DNA of 64,000 nt from Diprion similis. Its lineage: Eukaryota; Arthropoda; Insecta; Hymenoptera; Diprionidae. Shown one piece after another: positions 10,701 to 24,800 of the stretch. Below the pieces are notes generated by a model. The model was not told the DNA's origin, ran no database searches, and worked only from the letters and a program-made list of their open reading frames with translations. The stretch covers positions 15,526,031-15,590,030 of the forward strand of contig NC_060106.1 of NCBI RefSeq assembly GCF_021155765.1, written 5' to 3'. Position numbers and translations under genes: made by a program. Numbering within the stretch: position 1 is the stretch's first letter; the number at the start of each line of letters is the position of its first letter.

Positions 10701-13700
10701 GGCGAAAATTTCGACTATTTCGAAAAGCGCTGCAATTAATCTTGTTAGGCACTATTCCGACGTAATTTTGCGAGAGAAATCGAATGGGCGCAGGCCGAAT
10801 GCGCTGCGAGCGATGGATTAAAAGTTACAGCCAAAAAACGGAACACTGTGTCTTCTCATTTTTCTGCTGCTGGTGTATTCTCCGTAACTTCTCTGCTGTT
10901 GGTCCTATCCTGTTTTTGCGGAGATTTCTGAGTTCCTGGGGGTCGAATTACCCTAGAAAGGGTCATATCAATCGATTCCGAGACGAGAAATTTTCGGCTC
11001 TGAAAATGACCAAAAAAGTAAGGCTAACCCCTTTGGATTTTTGGCGAAAATTTCGACGATTTTGAAAAGCGCTTCAATCAATTTTGTAAGGCACTACTCC
11101 GACGTAATTTTGCGAGAGGAATCGATTAAACGCAGTCCCAATAAGCTGCGAGCAACGAATCAGAAGTTACAGCAAAAATACTAGAGATTTTCATTGTCAT
11201 TTCTCTGCTGTTGGTCTGACGCTCTTTTTCATGTGCTTTCTGAGTTCCTTGGGGTCGAATTACCCTAGAGATGGTCATGCAAATCGATTCCAAGACAAAA
11301 AAATTTCGGCTCCGAAAATGACTGAAAAAGTAAGGCTAACCCCTTTGAATTTTCGGCGAAAATTTCGACGATTTTGAAAAGCGCTGCAATCAATCTTGTG
11401 AGGCACTATTCCGACGTGATTTTGCGAGAGAAATCGATTGAGCGCAGGCCGAATGCGCTGCGAGCACTGGATTGAAAGTTACAGCCAAAAAACGAAACAC
11501 TGTGTCTTCTCATTTTTCTGCTGCTGGTGAATTCTCCGTAACTTCTCTGCTGTTGGTCCTATCCTGTTTTTGCGGAGATTTCTGAGTTCCTGGGGGTCGA
11601 ATTACCCTAGAAAGGGTCATATCAATCGATTCCGAGACGAGAAATTTTCGGCTCTGAAAATGACCAAAAAAGTAAGGCTAACCCCTTTGGATTTTTGGCG
11701 AAAATTTTGACGATTTTGAAAAGCGCTGCAATCAATTTTGTGACGCACTACTCCGACGTAATTTTGCGAAAGGAATCGATTGAACGCAGTCCCAATGAGC
11801 TGCGAGCAACGAATCAAAAGTTACAGCCAAAAAACTGGAAATTTTCATCGTCATTTCTCTGCTGTTGGTCTGAAGCTTTTTTTCATGTGCTTTCTGAGTT
11901 CCTTGGAGTCGAATTACCCTAGAGATGGTCATGCAAATCGATTCCAAGACAAAAAAATTTCGGCTCCGAAAATGACTGAGAAAGTAAGGCAAACCCCTTT
12001 GGATTTTCGGCGAAAATTTCGACTATTTCGAAAAGCGCTGCAATTAATCTTGTTAGGCACTATTCCGACGTAATTTTGCGAGAGAAATCGAATGGGCGCA
12101 GGCCGAATGCGCTGCGAGCAATGGATTAAAAGTTACAGCCAAAAAACGGAACACTGTGTCTTCTCATTTTTCTGCTGCTGGTGTATTCTCCGTAACTTCT
12201 CTGCTGTTGGTCCTATCCTGTTTTTGCGGAGATTTCTGAGTTCCTGGGGGTCGAATTACCCTAGAAAGGGTCATATCAATCGATTCCGAGACGAGAAATT
12301 TTCGGCTCTGAAAATGACCAAAAAAGTAAGGCTAACCCCTTTGGATTTTTGGCGAAAATTTCGACGATTTTGAAAAGCGCTTCAATCAATTTTGTAAGGC
12401 ACTACTCCGACGTAATTTTGCGAGAGGAATCGATTAAACGCAGTCCCAATAAGCTGCGAGCAACGAATCAGAAGTTACAGCAAAAATACTAGAGATTTTC
12501 ATTGTCATTTCTCTGCTGTTGGTCTGACGCTCTTTTTCATGTGCTTTCTGAGTTCCTTGGGGTCGAATTACCCTAGAGATGGTCATGCAAATCGATTCCA
12601 AGACAAAAAAATTTCGGCTCCGAAAATGACTGAAAAAGTAAGGCTAACCCCTTTGAATTTTCGGCGAAAATTTCGACGATTTTGAAAAGCGCTGCAATCA
12701 ATCTTGTGAGGCACTATTCCGACGTGATTTTGCGAGAGAAATCGATTGAGCGCAGGCCGAATGCGCTGCGAGCACTGGATTGAAAGTTACAGCCAAAAAA
12801 CGAAACACTGTGTCTTCTCATTTTTCTGCTGCTGGTGAATTCTCCGTGACTTCTCTGCTGTTGGTCCTATCCTGTTTTTGCGGAGATTTCTGAGTTCCTG
12901 GGGGTCGAATTACCCTAGAAAGGGTCATATCAATCGATTCCGAGACGAGAAATTTTCGGCTCTGAAAATGACCAAAAAAGTAAGGCTAACCCCTTTGGAT
13001 TTTTGGCGAAAATTTTGACGATTTTGAAAAGCGCTGCAATCAATTTTGTGACGCACTACTCCGACGTAATTTTGCGAAAGGAATCGATTGAACGCAGTCC
13101 CAATGAGCTGCGAGCAACGAATCAAAAGTTACAGCCAAAAAACTGGAAATTTTCATCGTCATTTCTCTGCTGTTGGTCTGAAGCTTTTTTTCATGTGCTT
13201 TCTGAGTTCCTTGGAGTCGAATTACCCTAGAGATGGTCATGCAAATCGATTCCAAGACAAAAAAATTTCGGCTCCGAAAATGACTGAGAAAGTAAGGCAA
13301 ACCCCTTTGGATTTTCGGCGAAAATTTCGACGATTTTGAAAAGCGCTGCAATCAATCTTGTGAGGCTCTATTCCGACGTAATTTTGCGAGAGAAATCGAT
13401 TGGGCGCAGGCCGAATGCGCTGCGAGCAATGGATTAAAAGTTACAGCCAAAAAACGAAACACTGTGTCTTCTCATTTTTCTGCTGCTGGTGTATTCTCCG
13501 TAACTTCTCTGCTGTTGGTCCTATCCTGTTTTTGCGGAGATTTCTGAGTTCCTGGGGGTCGAATTACCCTAGAAAGGGTCATATCAATCGATTCCGAGAC
13601 GAGAAATTTTCGGCTCTGAAAATGACCAAAAAAGTAAGGCTAACCCCTTTGGATTTTTGGCGAAAATTTCGACGATTTTGAAAAGCGCTGCAATCAATTT

Positions 13701-14992
13701 TGTGAGGCATTACTCCGACGTAATTTTGCGAGAGGAATCGATTGAACGCAGTCCCAATGAGCTGCGAGCAACGAATCAAAAGTTACAGCCAAAAAACTGG
13801 AAATTTTCATCGTCATTTCTCTGCTGTTGGTCTGACGCTTTTTTTCATGTGCTTTCTGAGTTCCTTGGGGTCGAATTACCCTAGAGATGGTCATGCAAAT
13901 CGATTCCAAGACAAAAAAATTTCGGCTCCGAAAATGACTGAAAAAGTAAGGCTAACCCCTTTGGATTTTCGGCGAAAATTTCGACTATTTCGAAAAGCGC
14001 TGCAATTAATCTTGTAAGGCACTATTCCGACGTAATTTTGCGAGAGAAATCGAATGGGCGCAGGCCGAATGCGCTGCGAGCAATGGATTAAAAGTTACAG
14101 CCAAAAAACGGAACACTGTGTCTTCTCATTTTTCTGCTGCTGGTGTATTCTCCGTAACTTCTCTGCTGTTGGTCCTATCCTGTTTTTGCGGAGATTTCTG
14201 AGTTTCTGGGGGTCGAATTACCCTAGAAAGGGTCATACCAATCGATTCCGAGACGAGAAATTTTCGGCTCTGAAAATGACCAAAAAAGTAAGGCTAACCC
14301 CTTTGGATTTTTGGCGAAAATTTCGACGATTTTGAAAAGCGCTTCAATCAATTTTGTGAGGCACTACTCCGACGTAATTTTGCGAGAGGAATCGATTAAA
14401 CGCAGTCCCAATAAGCTGCGAGCAACGAATCAGAAGTTACAGCAAAAATACTAGAGATTTTCATTGTCATTTCTCTGCTGTTGGTCTGACGCTCTTTTTC
14501 ATGTGCTTTCTGAGTTCCTTGGGGTCGAATTACCCTAGAGATGGTCATGCAAATCGATTCCAAGACAAAAAAATTTCGGCTCCGAAAATGACTGAAAAAG
14601 TAAGGCTAACCCCTTTGAATTTTCGGCGAAAATTTCGACGATTTTGAAAAGCGCTGCAATCAATCTTGTGAGGCACTATTCCGACGTGATTTTGCGAGAG
14701 AAATCGATTGAGCGCAGGCCGAATGCGCTGCGAGCAATGGATTGAAAGTTACAGCCAAAAAACGAAACACTGTGTCTTCTCATTTTTCTGCTGCTGGTGT
14801 ATTCTCCGTAACTTCTCTGCTGTTGGTCCTATCCTGTTTTTGCGGAGATTTCTGAGTTCCTGGGGGTCGAATTACCCTAGAAAGGGTCATATCAATCGAT
14901 TCCGAGACGAGAAATTTTCGGCTCTGAAAATGACCAAAAAAGTAAGGCTAACCCCTTTGGATTTTTGGCGAAAATTTCGACGATTGTGAAAA

Positions 14993-15304
14993 GCGCTGCA
15001 ATCAATTTTGTGAGGCACTACTCCGACGTAATTTTGCGAGAGGAATCGATTGAACGCAGTCCCAATGAGCTGCGAGCAACGAATCAGAAGTGACAGCGAA
15101 AAAACTGGAAATTTTCATCGTCATTTCTCTGCTGTTGGTCTGACGCTTTTTTTCATGTGCTTTCTGAGTTCCTTGGGGTCGAATTACCCTAGAAGGGGTC
15201 ATACCAATCGATTCCGAGACGAAAAATTTTCGGCTCTGAAAATGACCAAAAAAGTAAGGCTAACCCCTTTGGATTGTTGGCGAAAATTTCGACGATTTTG
15301 AAAA
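14993..15304. repeat. Chimeric B/A satellite monomer, copy 3
   Basis: Third copy of the B/A fusion with GGATTGTTGGCG. It differs by AGAAGTGACAGCG in its B part. The following B again has GGATATTTTTC. Confidence 0.9.
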
Positions 15305-17267
15305 GCGCTGCAATCAATTTTGTGAGGCACTACTCCGACGTAATTTTGCGAGAGGAATCGATTGAACGCAGTCCCAATGAGCTGCGAGCAACGAATCAAA
15401 AGTTACAGCGAAAAAACTGGATATTTTTCATCGTCATTTCTCTGCTGTTGGTCTGAAGCTTTTTTTCATGTGCTTTCTGAGTTCCTTGGAGTCGAATTAC
15501 CCTAGAGATGGTCATGCAAATCGATTCCAAGACAAAAAAATTTCGGCTCCGAAAATGACTGAGAAAGTAAGGCAAACCCCTTTGGATTTTCGGCGAAAAT
15601 TTCGACGATTTTGAAAAGCGCTGCAATCAATCTTGTAAGGCACTATTCCGACGTAATTTTGCGAGAGAAATCGATTGGGCGCAGGCCGAATGCGCTGCGA
15701 GCAATGGATTAAAAGTTACAGCCAAAAAACGAAACACTGTGTCTTCTCATTTTTCTGCTGCTGGTGTATTCTCCGTAACTTCTCTGCTGTTGGTCCTATC
15801 CTGTTTTTGCGGAGATTTCTGAGTTCCTGGGGGTCGAATTACCCTAGAAAGGGTCATATCAATCGATTCCGAGACGAGAAATTTTCGGCTCTGAAAATGA
15901 CCAAAAAAGTAAGGCTAACCCCTTTGGATTTTTGGCGAAAATTTCGACGATTTTGAAAAGCGCTGCAATCAATTTTGTGAGGCACTACTCCGACGTAATT
16001 TTGCGAGAGGAATCGATTGAACGCAGTCCCAATGAGCTGCGAGCAACGAATCAAAAGTTACAGCCAAAAAACTGGAAATTTTCATCGTCATTTCTCTGCT
16101 GTCGGTCTGACGCTTTTTTTCATGTGCTTTCTGAGTTCCTTGGGGTCGAATTACCCTAGAGATGGTCATGCAAATCGATTCCAAGACAAAAAAATTTCGG
16201 CTCCGAAAATGACTGAAAAAGTAAGGCTAACCCCTTTGGATTTTCGGCGAAAATTTCGACTATTTCGAAAAGCGCTGCAATTAATCTTGTAAGGCACTAT
16301 TCCGACGTAATTTTGCGAGAGAAATCGAATGGGCGCAGGCCGAATGCGCTGCGAGCAATGGATTAAAAGTTACAGCCAAAAAACGGAACACTGTGTCTTC
16401 TCATTTTTCTGCTGCTGGTGTATTCTCCGTAACTTCTCTGCTGTTGGTCCTATCCTGTTTTTGCGGAGATTTCTGAGTTTCTGGGGGTCGAATTACCCTA
16501 GAAAGGGTCATACCAATCGATTCCGAGACGAGAAATTTTCGGCTCTGAAAATGACCAAAAAAGTAAGGCTAACCCCTTTGGATTTTTGGCGAAAATTTCG
16601 ACGATTTTGAAAAGCGCTTCAATCAATTTTGTGAGGCACTACTCCGACGTAATTTTGCGAGAGGAATCGATTAAACGCAGTCCCAATAAGCTGCGAGCAA
16701 CGAATCAGAAGTTACAGCAAAAATACTAGAGATTTTCATTGTCATTTCTCTGCTGTTGGTCTGACGCTCTTTTTCATGTGCTTTCTGAGTTCCTTGGGGT
16801 CGAATTACCCTAGAGATGGTCATGCAAATCGATTCCAAGACAAAAAAATTTCGGCTCCGAAAATGACTGAAAAAGTAAGGCTAACCCCTTTGGATTTTCG
16901 GCGAAAATTTCGACGATTTTGAAAAGCGCTGCAATCAATCTTGTAAGGCACTATTCCGACGTGATTTTGCGAGAGAAATCGATTGAGCGCAGGCCGAATG
17001 CGCTGCGAGCAATAGATTGAAAGTTACAGCCAAAAAACGAAACACTGTGTCTTCTCATTTTTCTGCTGCTGGTGTATTCTCCGTAACTTCTCTGCTGTTG
17101 GTCCTATCCTGTTTTTGCGGAGATTTCTGAGTTCCTGGGGGTCGAATTACCCTAGAAAGGGTCATATCAATCGATTCCGAAACGAGAAATTTTCGGCTCT
17201 GAAAATGACCAAAAAAGTAAGGCTAACCCCTTTGGATTTTTGGCGAAAATTTCGACGATTGTGAAAA

Positions 17268-17579
17268 GCGCTGCAATCAATTTTGTGAGGCACTACTCCG
17301 ACGTAATTTTGCGAGAGGAATCGATTGAACGCAGTCCCAATGAGCTGCGAGCAACGAATCAGAAGTGACAGCGAAAAAACTGGAAATTTTCATCGTCATT
17401 TCTCTGCTGTTGGTCTGACGCTTTTTTTCATGTGCTTTCTGAGTTCCTTGGGGTCGAATTACCCTAGAAGGGGTCATACCAATCGATTCCGAGACGAAAA
17501 ATTTTCGGCTCTGAAAATGACCAAAAAAGTAAGGCTAACCCCTTTGGATTGTTGGCGAAAATTTCGACGATTTTGAAAA
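17268..17579. repeat. Chimeric B/A satellite monomer, copy 4
   Basis: Fourth copy of the fusion. It shares the AGAAGTGACAGCG variant with the copy at 14993, but the next B monomer is the ordinary GGAAATTTTC type, so this copy has recombined again on its right side. Confidence 0.88.
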
Positions 17580-18540
17580 GCGCTGCAATCAATTTTGTGA
17601 GGCACTACTCCGACGTAATTTTGCGAGAGGAATCGATTGAACGCAGTCCCAATGAGCTGCGAGCAACGAATCAAAAGTTACAGCCAAAAAACTGGAAATT
17701 TTCATCGTCATTTCTCTGCTGTTGGTCTGAAGCTCTTTTTCATGTGCTTTCTGAGTTCCTTGGGGTCGAATTACCCTAGAGATGGTCATGCAAATCGATT
17801 CCAAGACAAAAAAATTTCGGCTCCGAAAATGACTGAAAAAGTAAGGCTAACCCCTTTGAATTTTCGGCGAAAATTTCGACGATTTTGAAAAGCGCTGCAA
17901 TCAATCTTGTGAGGCACTATTCCGACGTGATTTTGCGAGAGAAATCGATTGAGCGCAGGCCGAATGCGCTGCGAGCACTGGATTGAAAGTTACAGCCAAA
18001 AAACGAAACACTGTGTCTTCTCATTTTTCTGCTGCTGGTGAATTCTCCGTAACTTCTCTGCTGTTGGTCCTATCCTGTTTTTGCGGAGATTTCTGAGTTC
18101 CTGGGGGTCGAATTACCCTAGAAAGGGTCATATCAATCGATTCCGAGACGAGAAATTTTCGGCTCTGAAAATGACCAAAAAAGTAAGGCTAACCCCTTTG
18201 GATTTTTGGCGAAAATTTCGACGATTTTGAAAAGCGCTGCAAACAATTTTGTGACGCACTACTCCGACGTAATTTTGCGAAAGGAATCGATTGAACGCAG
18301 TCCCAATGAGCTGCGAGCAACGAATCAAAAGTTACAGCCAAAAAACTGGAAATTTTCATCGTCATTTCTCTGCTGTTGGTCTGAAGCTTTGTTTCATGTG
18401 CTTTCTGAGTTCCTTGGGGTCGAATTACCCTAGAGATGGTCATGCAAATCGATTCCAAGACAAAAAAATTTCGGCTCCGAAAATGACTGAGAAAGTAAGG
18501 CTAACCCCTTTGGATTTTCGGCGGAAATTTCGACGATTTT

Positions 18541-21500
18541 GAAAAGCGCTGCAATTATTCTTGTAAGGCACTATTCCGACGTAATTTTGCGAGAGAAATC
18601 GATTGGGTGCAGGCCGAATGCGCTGCGAGCAATGGATTAAAAGTTACAGCCAAAAAACGAAACACTGTGTCTTCTCATTTTTCTGCTGCTGGTGTATTCT
18701 CCGTAACTTCTCTGCTGTTGGTCCTATCCTGTTTTTGCGGAGATCTCTGAGTTCCTGGGGGTCGAATTACCCTAGAAAGGGTCATATCAATCGATTCCGA
18801 AACGAGAAATTTTCGGCTCCGAAAATGACCAAAAAAGAAAGGCTAACCCCTTTGGATTTTTGGCGAAAATTTCGACGATTTTGAAAAGCCCTGCAATCCA
18901 TTTTGTGAAGCACTACTCCGACGTAATTTTGCGAGAGGAATCGATCAAACGCAGTCCCAATAAGCTGCGAGCAACGAATCAGAAGTTACAGCGGAAAAAC
19001 TGGAAATTTTCATCGTCATTTCTCTGCTGTTGGTCTGACGCTTTTTTTCATGTGCTTTCTGAGTTCCTTGGGGTCGAATTACCCTAGAGATGGTCATGCA
19101 AATCGATTCCAAGACAAAAAAATTTCGGCTCCGAAAATGACTGAAAAAGTAAGGCTAACCCCTTTGGATTTTCGGCGAAAATTTCGACGATTTTGAAAAG
19201 CGCTGCAATTAATCTTGTAAGGCACTATTCCGACGTAATTTTGCGAGAGAAATCGATTGGGCGCAGGCCGAATGCGCTGCGAGCAATGGATTAAAAGTTA
19301 CAGCCAAAAAACGAAACACTGTGTCTTCTCATTTTTCTGCTGCTGGTGTATTCTCCGTAACTTCTCTGCTGTTGGTCCTATCCTGTTTTTGCGGAGATTT
19401 CTGAGTTCCTGGGGGTCGAATTACCCTAGAAAGGGTCATATCAATCGATTCCGAGACGAGAAATTTTCGGCTCTGAAAATGACCAAAAAAGTAAGGCTAA
19501 CCCGTTTGGATTTTTGGCGAAAATTTCGACGATTGTGAAAAGCGCTGCAATCAATTTTGTGAGGCACTACTCCGACGTAATTTTGCGAGAGGAATCGATT
19601 GAACGCAGTCCCAATGAGCTGCGAGCAACGAATCAAAAGTTACAGCCAAAAAACTGGAAATTTTCATCGTCATTTCTCTGCTGTTGGTCTGACGCTTTTT
19701 TTCATGTGCTTTCTGAGTTCCTTGGGGTCGAATTACCCTAGAGATGGTCATGCAAATCGATTCCAAGACAAAAAAATTTCGGCTCCGAAAATGACTGAAA
19801 AAGTAAGGCTAACCCCTTTGAATTTTCGGCGAAAATTTCGACGATTTTGAAAAGCGCTGCAATCAATCTTGTGAGGCACTATTCCGACGTGATTTTGCGA
19901 GAGAAATCGATTGAGCGCAGGTTGAATGCGCTGCGAGCAATGGATTGAAAGTTACAGCCAAAAAACGAAACACTGTGTCTTCTCATTTTTCTGCTGCTGG
20001 TGAATTCTCCGTAACTTCTCTGCTGTTGGTCCTATCCTGTTTTTGCGGAGATTTCTGAGTTCCGGGGGGTCGAATTACCCTAGAAAGGGTCATATCAATC
20101 GATTCCGAGACGAGAAATTTTCGGCTCTGAAAATGACCAAAAAAGTAAGGCTAACCCCTTTGGATTTTTGGCGAAAATTTCGACGATTTTGAAAAGCGCT
20201 GCAATCAATTTTGTGACGCACTACTCCGACGTAATTTTGCGAGAGGAATCGATTGGACGCAGTCCCAATGAGCTGCGAGCAACGAATCAAAAGTTACAGC
20301 CAAAAAACTGGAAATTTTCATCGTCATTTCTCTGCTGTTGGTCTGAAGCTCTTTTTCATGTGCTTTCTGAGTTCCTTGGGGTCGAATTACCCTAGAGATG
20401 GTCATGCAAATCGATTCCAAGACAAAAAAATTTCGGCTCCGAAAATGACTGAAAAAGTAAGGCTAACCCCTTTGAATTTTCGGCGAAAATTTCGACGATT
20501 TTGAAAAGCGCTGCAATCAATCTTGTGAGGCACTATTCCGACGTGATTTTGCGAGAGAAATCGATTGAGCGCAGGCCGAATGCGCTGCGAGCAATGGATT
20601 GAAAGTTACAGCCAAAAAACGAAACACTGTGTCTTCTCATTTTTCTGCTGCTGGTGAATTCTCCGTAACTTCTCTGCTGTTGGTCCTATCCTGTTTTTGC
20701 GGAGATTTCTGAGTTCCTGGGGGTCGAATTACCCTAGAAAGGGTCATATCAATCGATTCCGAGACGAGAAATTTTCGGCTCTGAAAATGACCAAAAAAGT
20801 AAGGCTAACCCCTTTGGATTTTTGGCGAAAATTTCGACGATTTTGAAAAGCGCTGCAATCAATTTTGTGACGCACTACTCCGACGTAATTTTGCGAGAGG
20901 AATCGATTGGACGCAGTCCCAATGAGCTGCGAGCAACGAATCAAAAGTTACAGCCAAAAAACTGGAAATTTTCATCGTCATTTCTCTGCTGTTGGTCTGA
21001 CGCTTTTTTTCATGTGCTTTCTGAGTTCCTTGGGGTCGAATTACCCTAGAGATGGTCATGCAAATCGATTCCAAGACAAAAAAATTTCGGCTCCGAAAAT
21101 GACTGAAAAAGTAAGGCTAACCCCTTTGAATTTTCGGCGAAAATTTCGACGATTTTGAAAAGCGCTGCAATCAATCTTGTGAGGCACTATTCCGACGTGA
21201 TTTTGCGAGAGAAATCGATTGAGCGCAGGCCGAATGCGCTGCGAGCAATGGATTGAAAGTTACAGCCAAAAAACGAAACACTGTGTCTTCTCATTTTTCT
21301 GCTGCTGGTGAATTCTCCGTAACTTCTCTGCTGTTGGTCCTATCCTGTTTTTGCGGAGATTTCTGAGTTCCTGGGGGTCGAATTACCCTAGAAAGGGTCA
21401 TATCAATCGATTCCGAGACGAGAAATTTTCGGCTCTGAAAATGACCAAAAAAGTAAGGCTAACCCCTTTGGATTTTTGGCGAAAATTTCGACGATTTTGA

Positions 21501-24500
21501 AAAGCGCTGCAATCAATTTTGTGACGCACTACTCCGACGTAATTTTGCGAGAGGAATCGATTGGACGCAGTCCCAATGAGCTGCGAGCAACGAATCAAAA
21601 GTTACAGCCAAAAAACTGGAAATTTTCATCGTCATTTCTCTGCTGTTGGTCTGAAGTTTTTTTTCATGTGCTTTCTGAGTTCCTTGGGGTCGAATTACCC
21701 TAGAGATGGTCATGCAAATCGATTCCAAGACAAAAAAATTTCGGCTCCGAAAATGACTGAAAAAGTAAGGCTAACCCCTTTGGATTTTCGGCGAAAATTT
21801 CGACTATTTTGAAAAGCGCTTCAATCAATTTTGTAAGGCACTACTCCGACGTAATTTTGCGAGAGGAATCGATTAAACGCAGTCCCAATAAGCTGCGAGC
21901 AACGAATCAGAAGTTACAGCAAAAATACTAGAGATTTTCATTGTCATTTCTCTGCTGTTGGTCTGACGCTCTTTTTCATGTGCTTTCTGAGTTCCTTGGG
22001 GTCGAATTACCCTAGAGATGGTCATGCAAATCGATTCCAAGACAAAAAAATTTCGGCTCCGAAAATGACTGAAAAAGTAAGGCTAACCCCTTTGAATTTT
22101 CGGCGAAAATTTCGACGATTTTGAAAAGCGCTGCAATCAATCTTGTGAGGCACTATTCCGACGTGATTTTGCGAGAGAAATCGATTGAGCGCAGGCCGAA
22201 TGCGCTGCGAGCAATGGATTGAAAGTTACAGCCAAAAAACGAAACACTGTGTCTTCTCATTTTTCTGCTGCTGGTGTATTCTCCGTAACTTCTCTGCTGT
22301 TGGTCCTATCCTGTTTTTGCGGAGATTTCTGAGTTCCTGGGGGTCGAATTACCCTAGAAAGGGTCATATCAATCGATTCCGAGACGAGAAATTTTTGGCT
22401 CTGAAAATGACCAAAAAAGTAAGGCTAACCCCTTTGGATTTTTGGCGAAAATTTCGACGATTTTGAAAAGCGCTGCAATCAATTTTGTGAGGCACTACTC
22501 CGACGTAATTTTGCAAGAGGAATCGATTGAACGCAGTCCCAATGAGCTGCGAGCAACGAATCAAAAGTTACAGCCAAAAAACTGGAAATTTTCATCGTCA
22601 TTTCTCTGCTGTTGGTCTGAAGCTTTTTTTCATGTGCTTTCTGAGTTCCTTGGGGTCGAATTACACTAGAGATGGTCATGCAAATCGATTCCAAGACAAA
22701 AAAATTTCGGCTCCGAAAATGACTGAAAAAGTAAGGCTAACCCCTTTGAATTTTCGGCGAAAATTTCGACGATTTTGAAAAGCGCTGCAATCAATCTTGT
22801 GAGGCACTATTCCGACGTGATTTTGCGAGAGAAATCGATTGAGCGCAGGCCGAATGCGCTGCGAGCAATGGATTGAAAGTTACAGCCAAAAAACGAAACA
22901 CTGTGTCTTCTCATTTTTCTGCTGCTGGTGAATTCTCCGTAACTTCTCTGCTGTTGGTCCTATCCTGTTTTTGCGGAGATTTCTGAGTTCCTGGGGGTCG
23001 AATTACCCTAGAAAGGGTCATATCAATCGATTCCGAGACGAGAAATTTTCGGCTCTGAAAATGACCAAAAAAGTAAGGCTAACCCCTTTGGATTTTTGGC
23101 GAAAATTTCGACGATTGTGAAAAGCGCTGCAATCAATTTTGTGAGGCACTACTCCGACGTAATTTTGCGAGAGGAATCGATTGAACGCAGTCCCAATGAG
23201 CTGCGAGCAACGAATCAAAAGTTACAGCCAAAAAACTGGAAATTTTCATCGTCATTTCTCTGCTGTTGGTCTGAAGCTTTTTTTCATGTGCTTTCTGAGT
23301 TCCTTGGGGTCGAATTACCCTAGAGATGGTCATGCAAATCGATTCCAAGACAAAAAAATTTCGGCTCCGAAAATGACTGAAAAAGTAAGGCTAACCCCTT
23401 TGGATTTTCGGCGGAAATTTCGACGATTTTGAAAAGCGCTGCAATTAATCTTGTAAGGCACTATTCCGACGTAATTTTGCGAGAGAAATCGAATGGGCGC
23501 AGGCCGAATGCGATGCGAGCAATGGATTAAAAGTTACAGCCAAAAAACGAAACACTGTGTCTTCTCATTTTTCTGCTGCTGGTGTATTCTCCGTAACTTC
23601 TCTGCTGTTGGTCCTATCCTGTTTTTGCGGAGATTTCTGAGTTCCTGGGGGTCGAATTACCCTAGAAAGGGTCATATCAATCGATTCCGAGACGAGAAAT
23701 TTTCGGCTCTGAAAATGACCAAAAAAGGAAGGCTAACCCCTTTGGATTTTCGGCGAAAATTTCGACGATTTTGAAAAGCGCTGCAATCCATTTTGTGAGG
23801 CACTACTCCGACGTAATTTTGCGAGAGGAATCGATTGAACGCAGTCCCAATGAGCTGCGAGCAACGAATCAGAAGTTACAGCGAAAAAACTGGAAATTTT
23901 CATCGTCATTTCTCTGCTGTTGGTCTGACGCTTTTTTTCATGTGCTTTCTGAGTTCCTTGGGGTCGAATTACCCTAGAGATGGTCATGCAAATCGATTCC
24001 AAGACAAAAAAATTTCGGCTCCGAAAATGACTGAAAAAGTAAGGCTAACCCCTTTGGATTTTCGGCGAAAATTTTGACGATTTTGAAAAGCGCTGCAATT
24101 AATCTTGTAAGGCACTATTCCGACGTAATTTTGCGAGAGAAATCGATTGGGCGCAGGCCGAATGCGCTGCGAGCAATGGATTAAAAGTTACAGCCAAAAA
24201 ACGAAACACTGTGTCTTCTCATTTTTCTGCTGCTGGTGTATTCTCCGTAACTTCTCTGCTGTTGGTCCTATCCTGTTTTTGCGGAGATTTCTGAGTTCCT
24301 GGGGGTCGAATTACCCTAGAAAGGGTCATATCAATCGATTCCGAGACGAGAAATTTTCGGCTCTGAAAATGACCAAAACAGGAAGGCTAACCCCTTTGGA
24401 TTTTTGGCGAAAATTTCGACGATTTTGAAAAGCGCTGCAATCAATTTTGTGAGGCACCACTCCGACGTAATTTTGCGAGAGGAATCGATTGAACGCAGTC

Positions 24501-24800
24501 CCAATGAGCTGCGAGCAACGAATCAAAAGTTACAGCCAAAAAACTGGAAATTTTCATCGTCATTTCTCTGCTGTTGGTCTGACGCTTTTTTTCATGCGCT
24601 TATTGAGTTCCTTGGGGTCGAATTACCCTAGAGATGGTCATGCAAATCGATTCCAAGACAAAAAAATTTCGGCTCCGAAAATGACTGAAAAAGTAAGGCT
24701 AACCCCTTTGGATTTTCGGCGGAAATTTCGACGATTTTGAAAAGCGCTGCAATTAATCTTGTAAGGCACTATTCCGACGTAATTTCGCGAGAGAAATCGA
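18541..24800. repeat. Large intra-array duplication, left copy
   Basis: Rare variants here recur in the same order at 28009-33614: GGGTGCAGG (18603), AGATCTCTGAG, CCCGTTTGG, AAGTTTTTTTTCATG, TTTTTGGCTCTG (22391), TTACACTAG (22669), CAAAACAGGAAGG (24374), GCACCACTCC (24451), GCGCTTATTGAG (24597) and AATTTCGCGAGAG (24783). The offset is 9468 for the left part and 8814 for the rest; the difference, 654, is one dimer. Confidence 0.88.
21504..22127. repeat. B-B doublet by junction crossover, copy 1
   Basis: Two full B monomers follow each other (21504-21815 and 21816-22127) with no A between. The joint lies in the GACTATTTTGAAAAGCGCTT box at the monomer boundary, unlike the internal switch of the B/A chimeras. 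The first B carries a private AAGTTTTTTTTCATG run. Confidence 0.88.
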
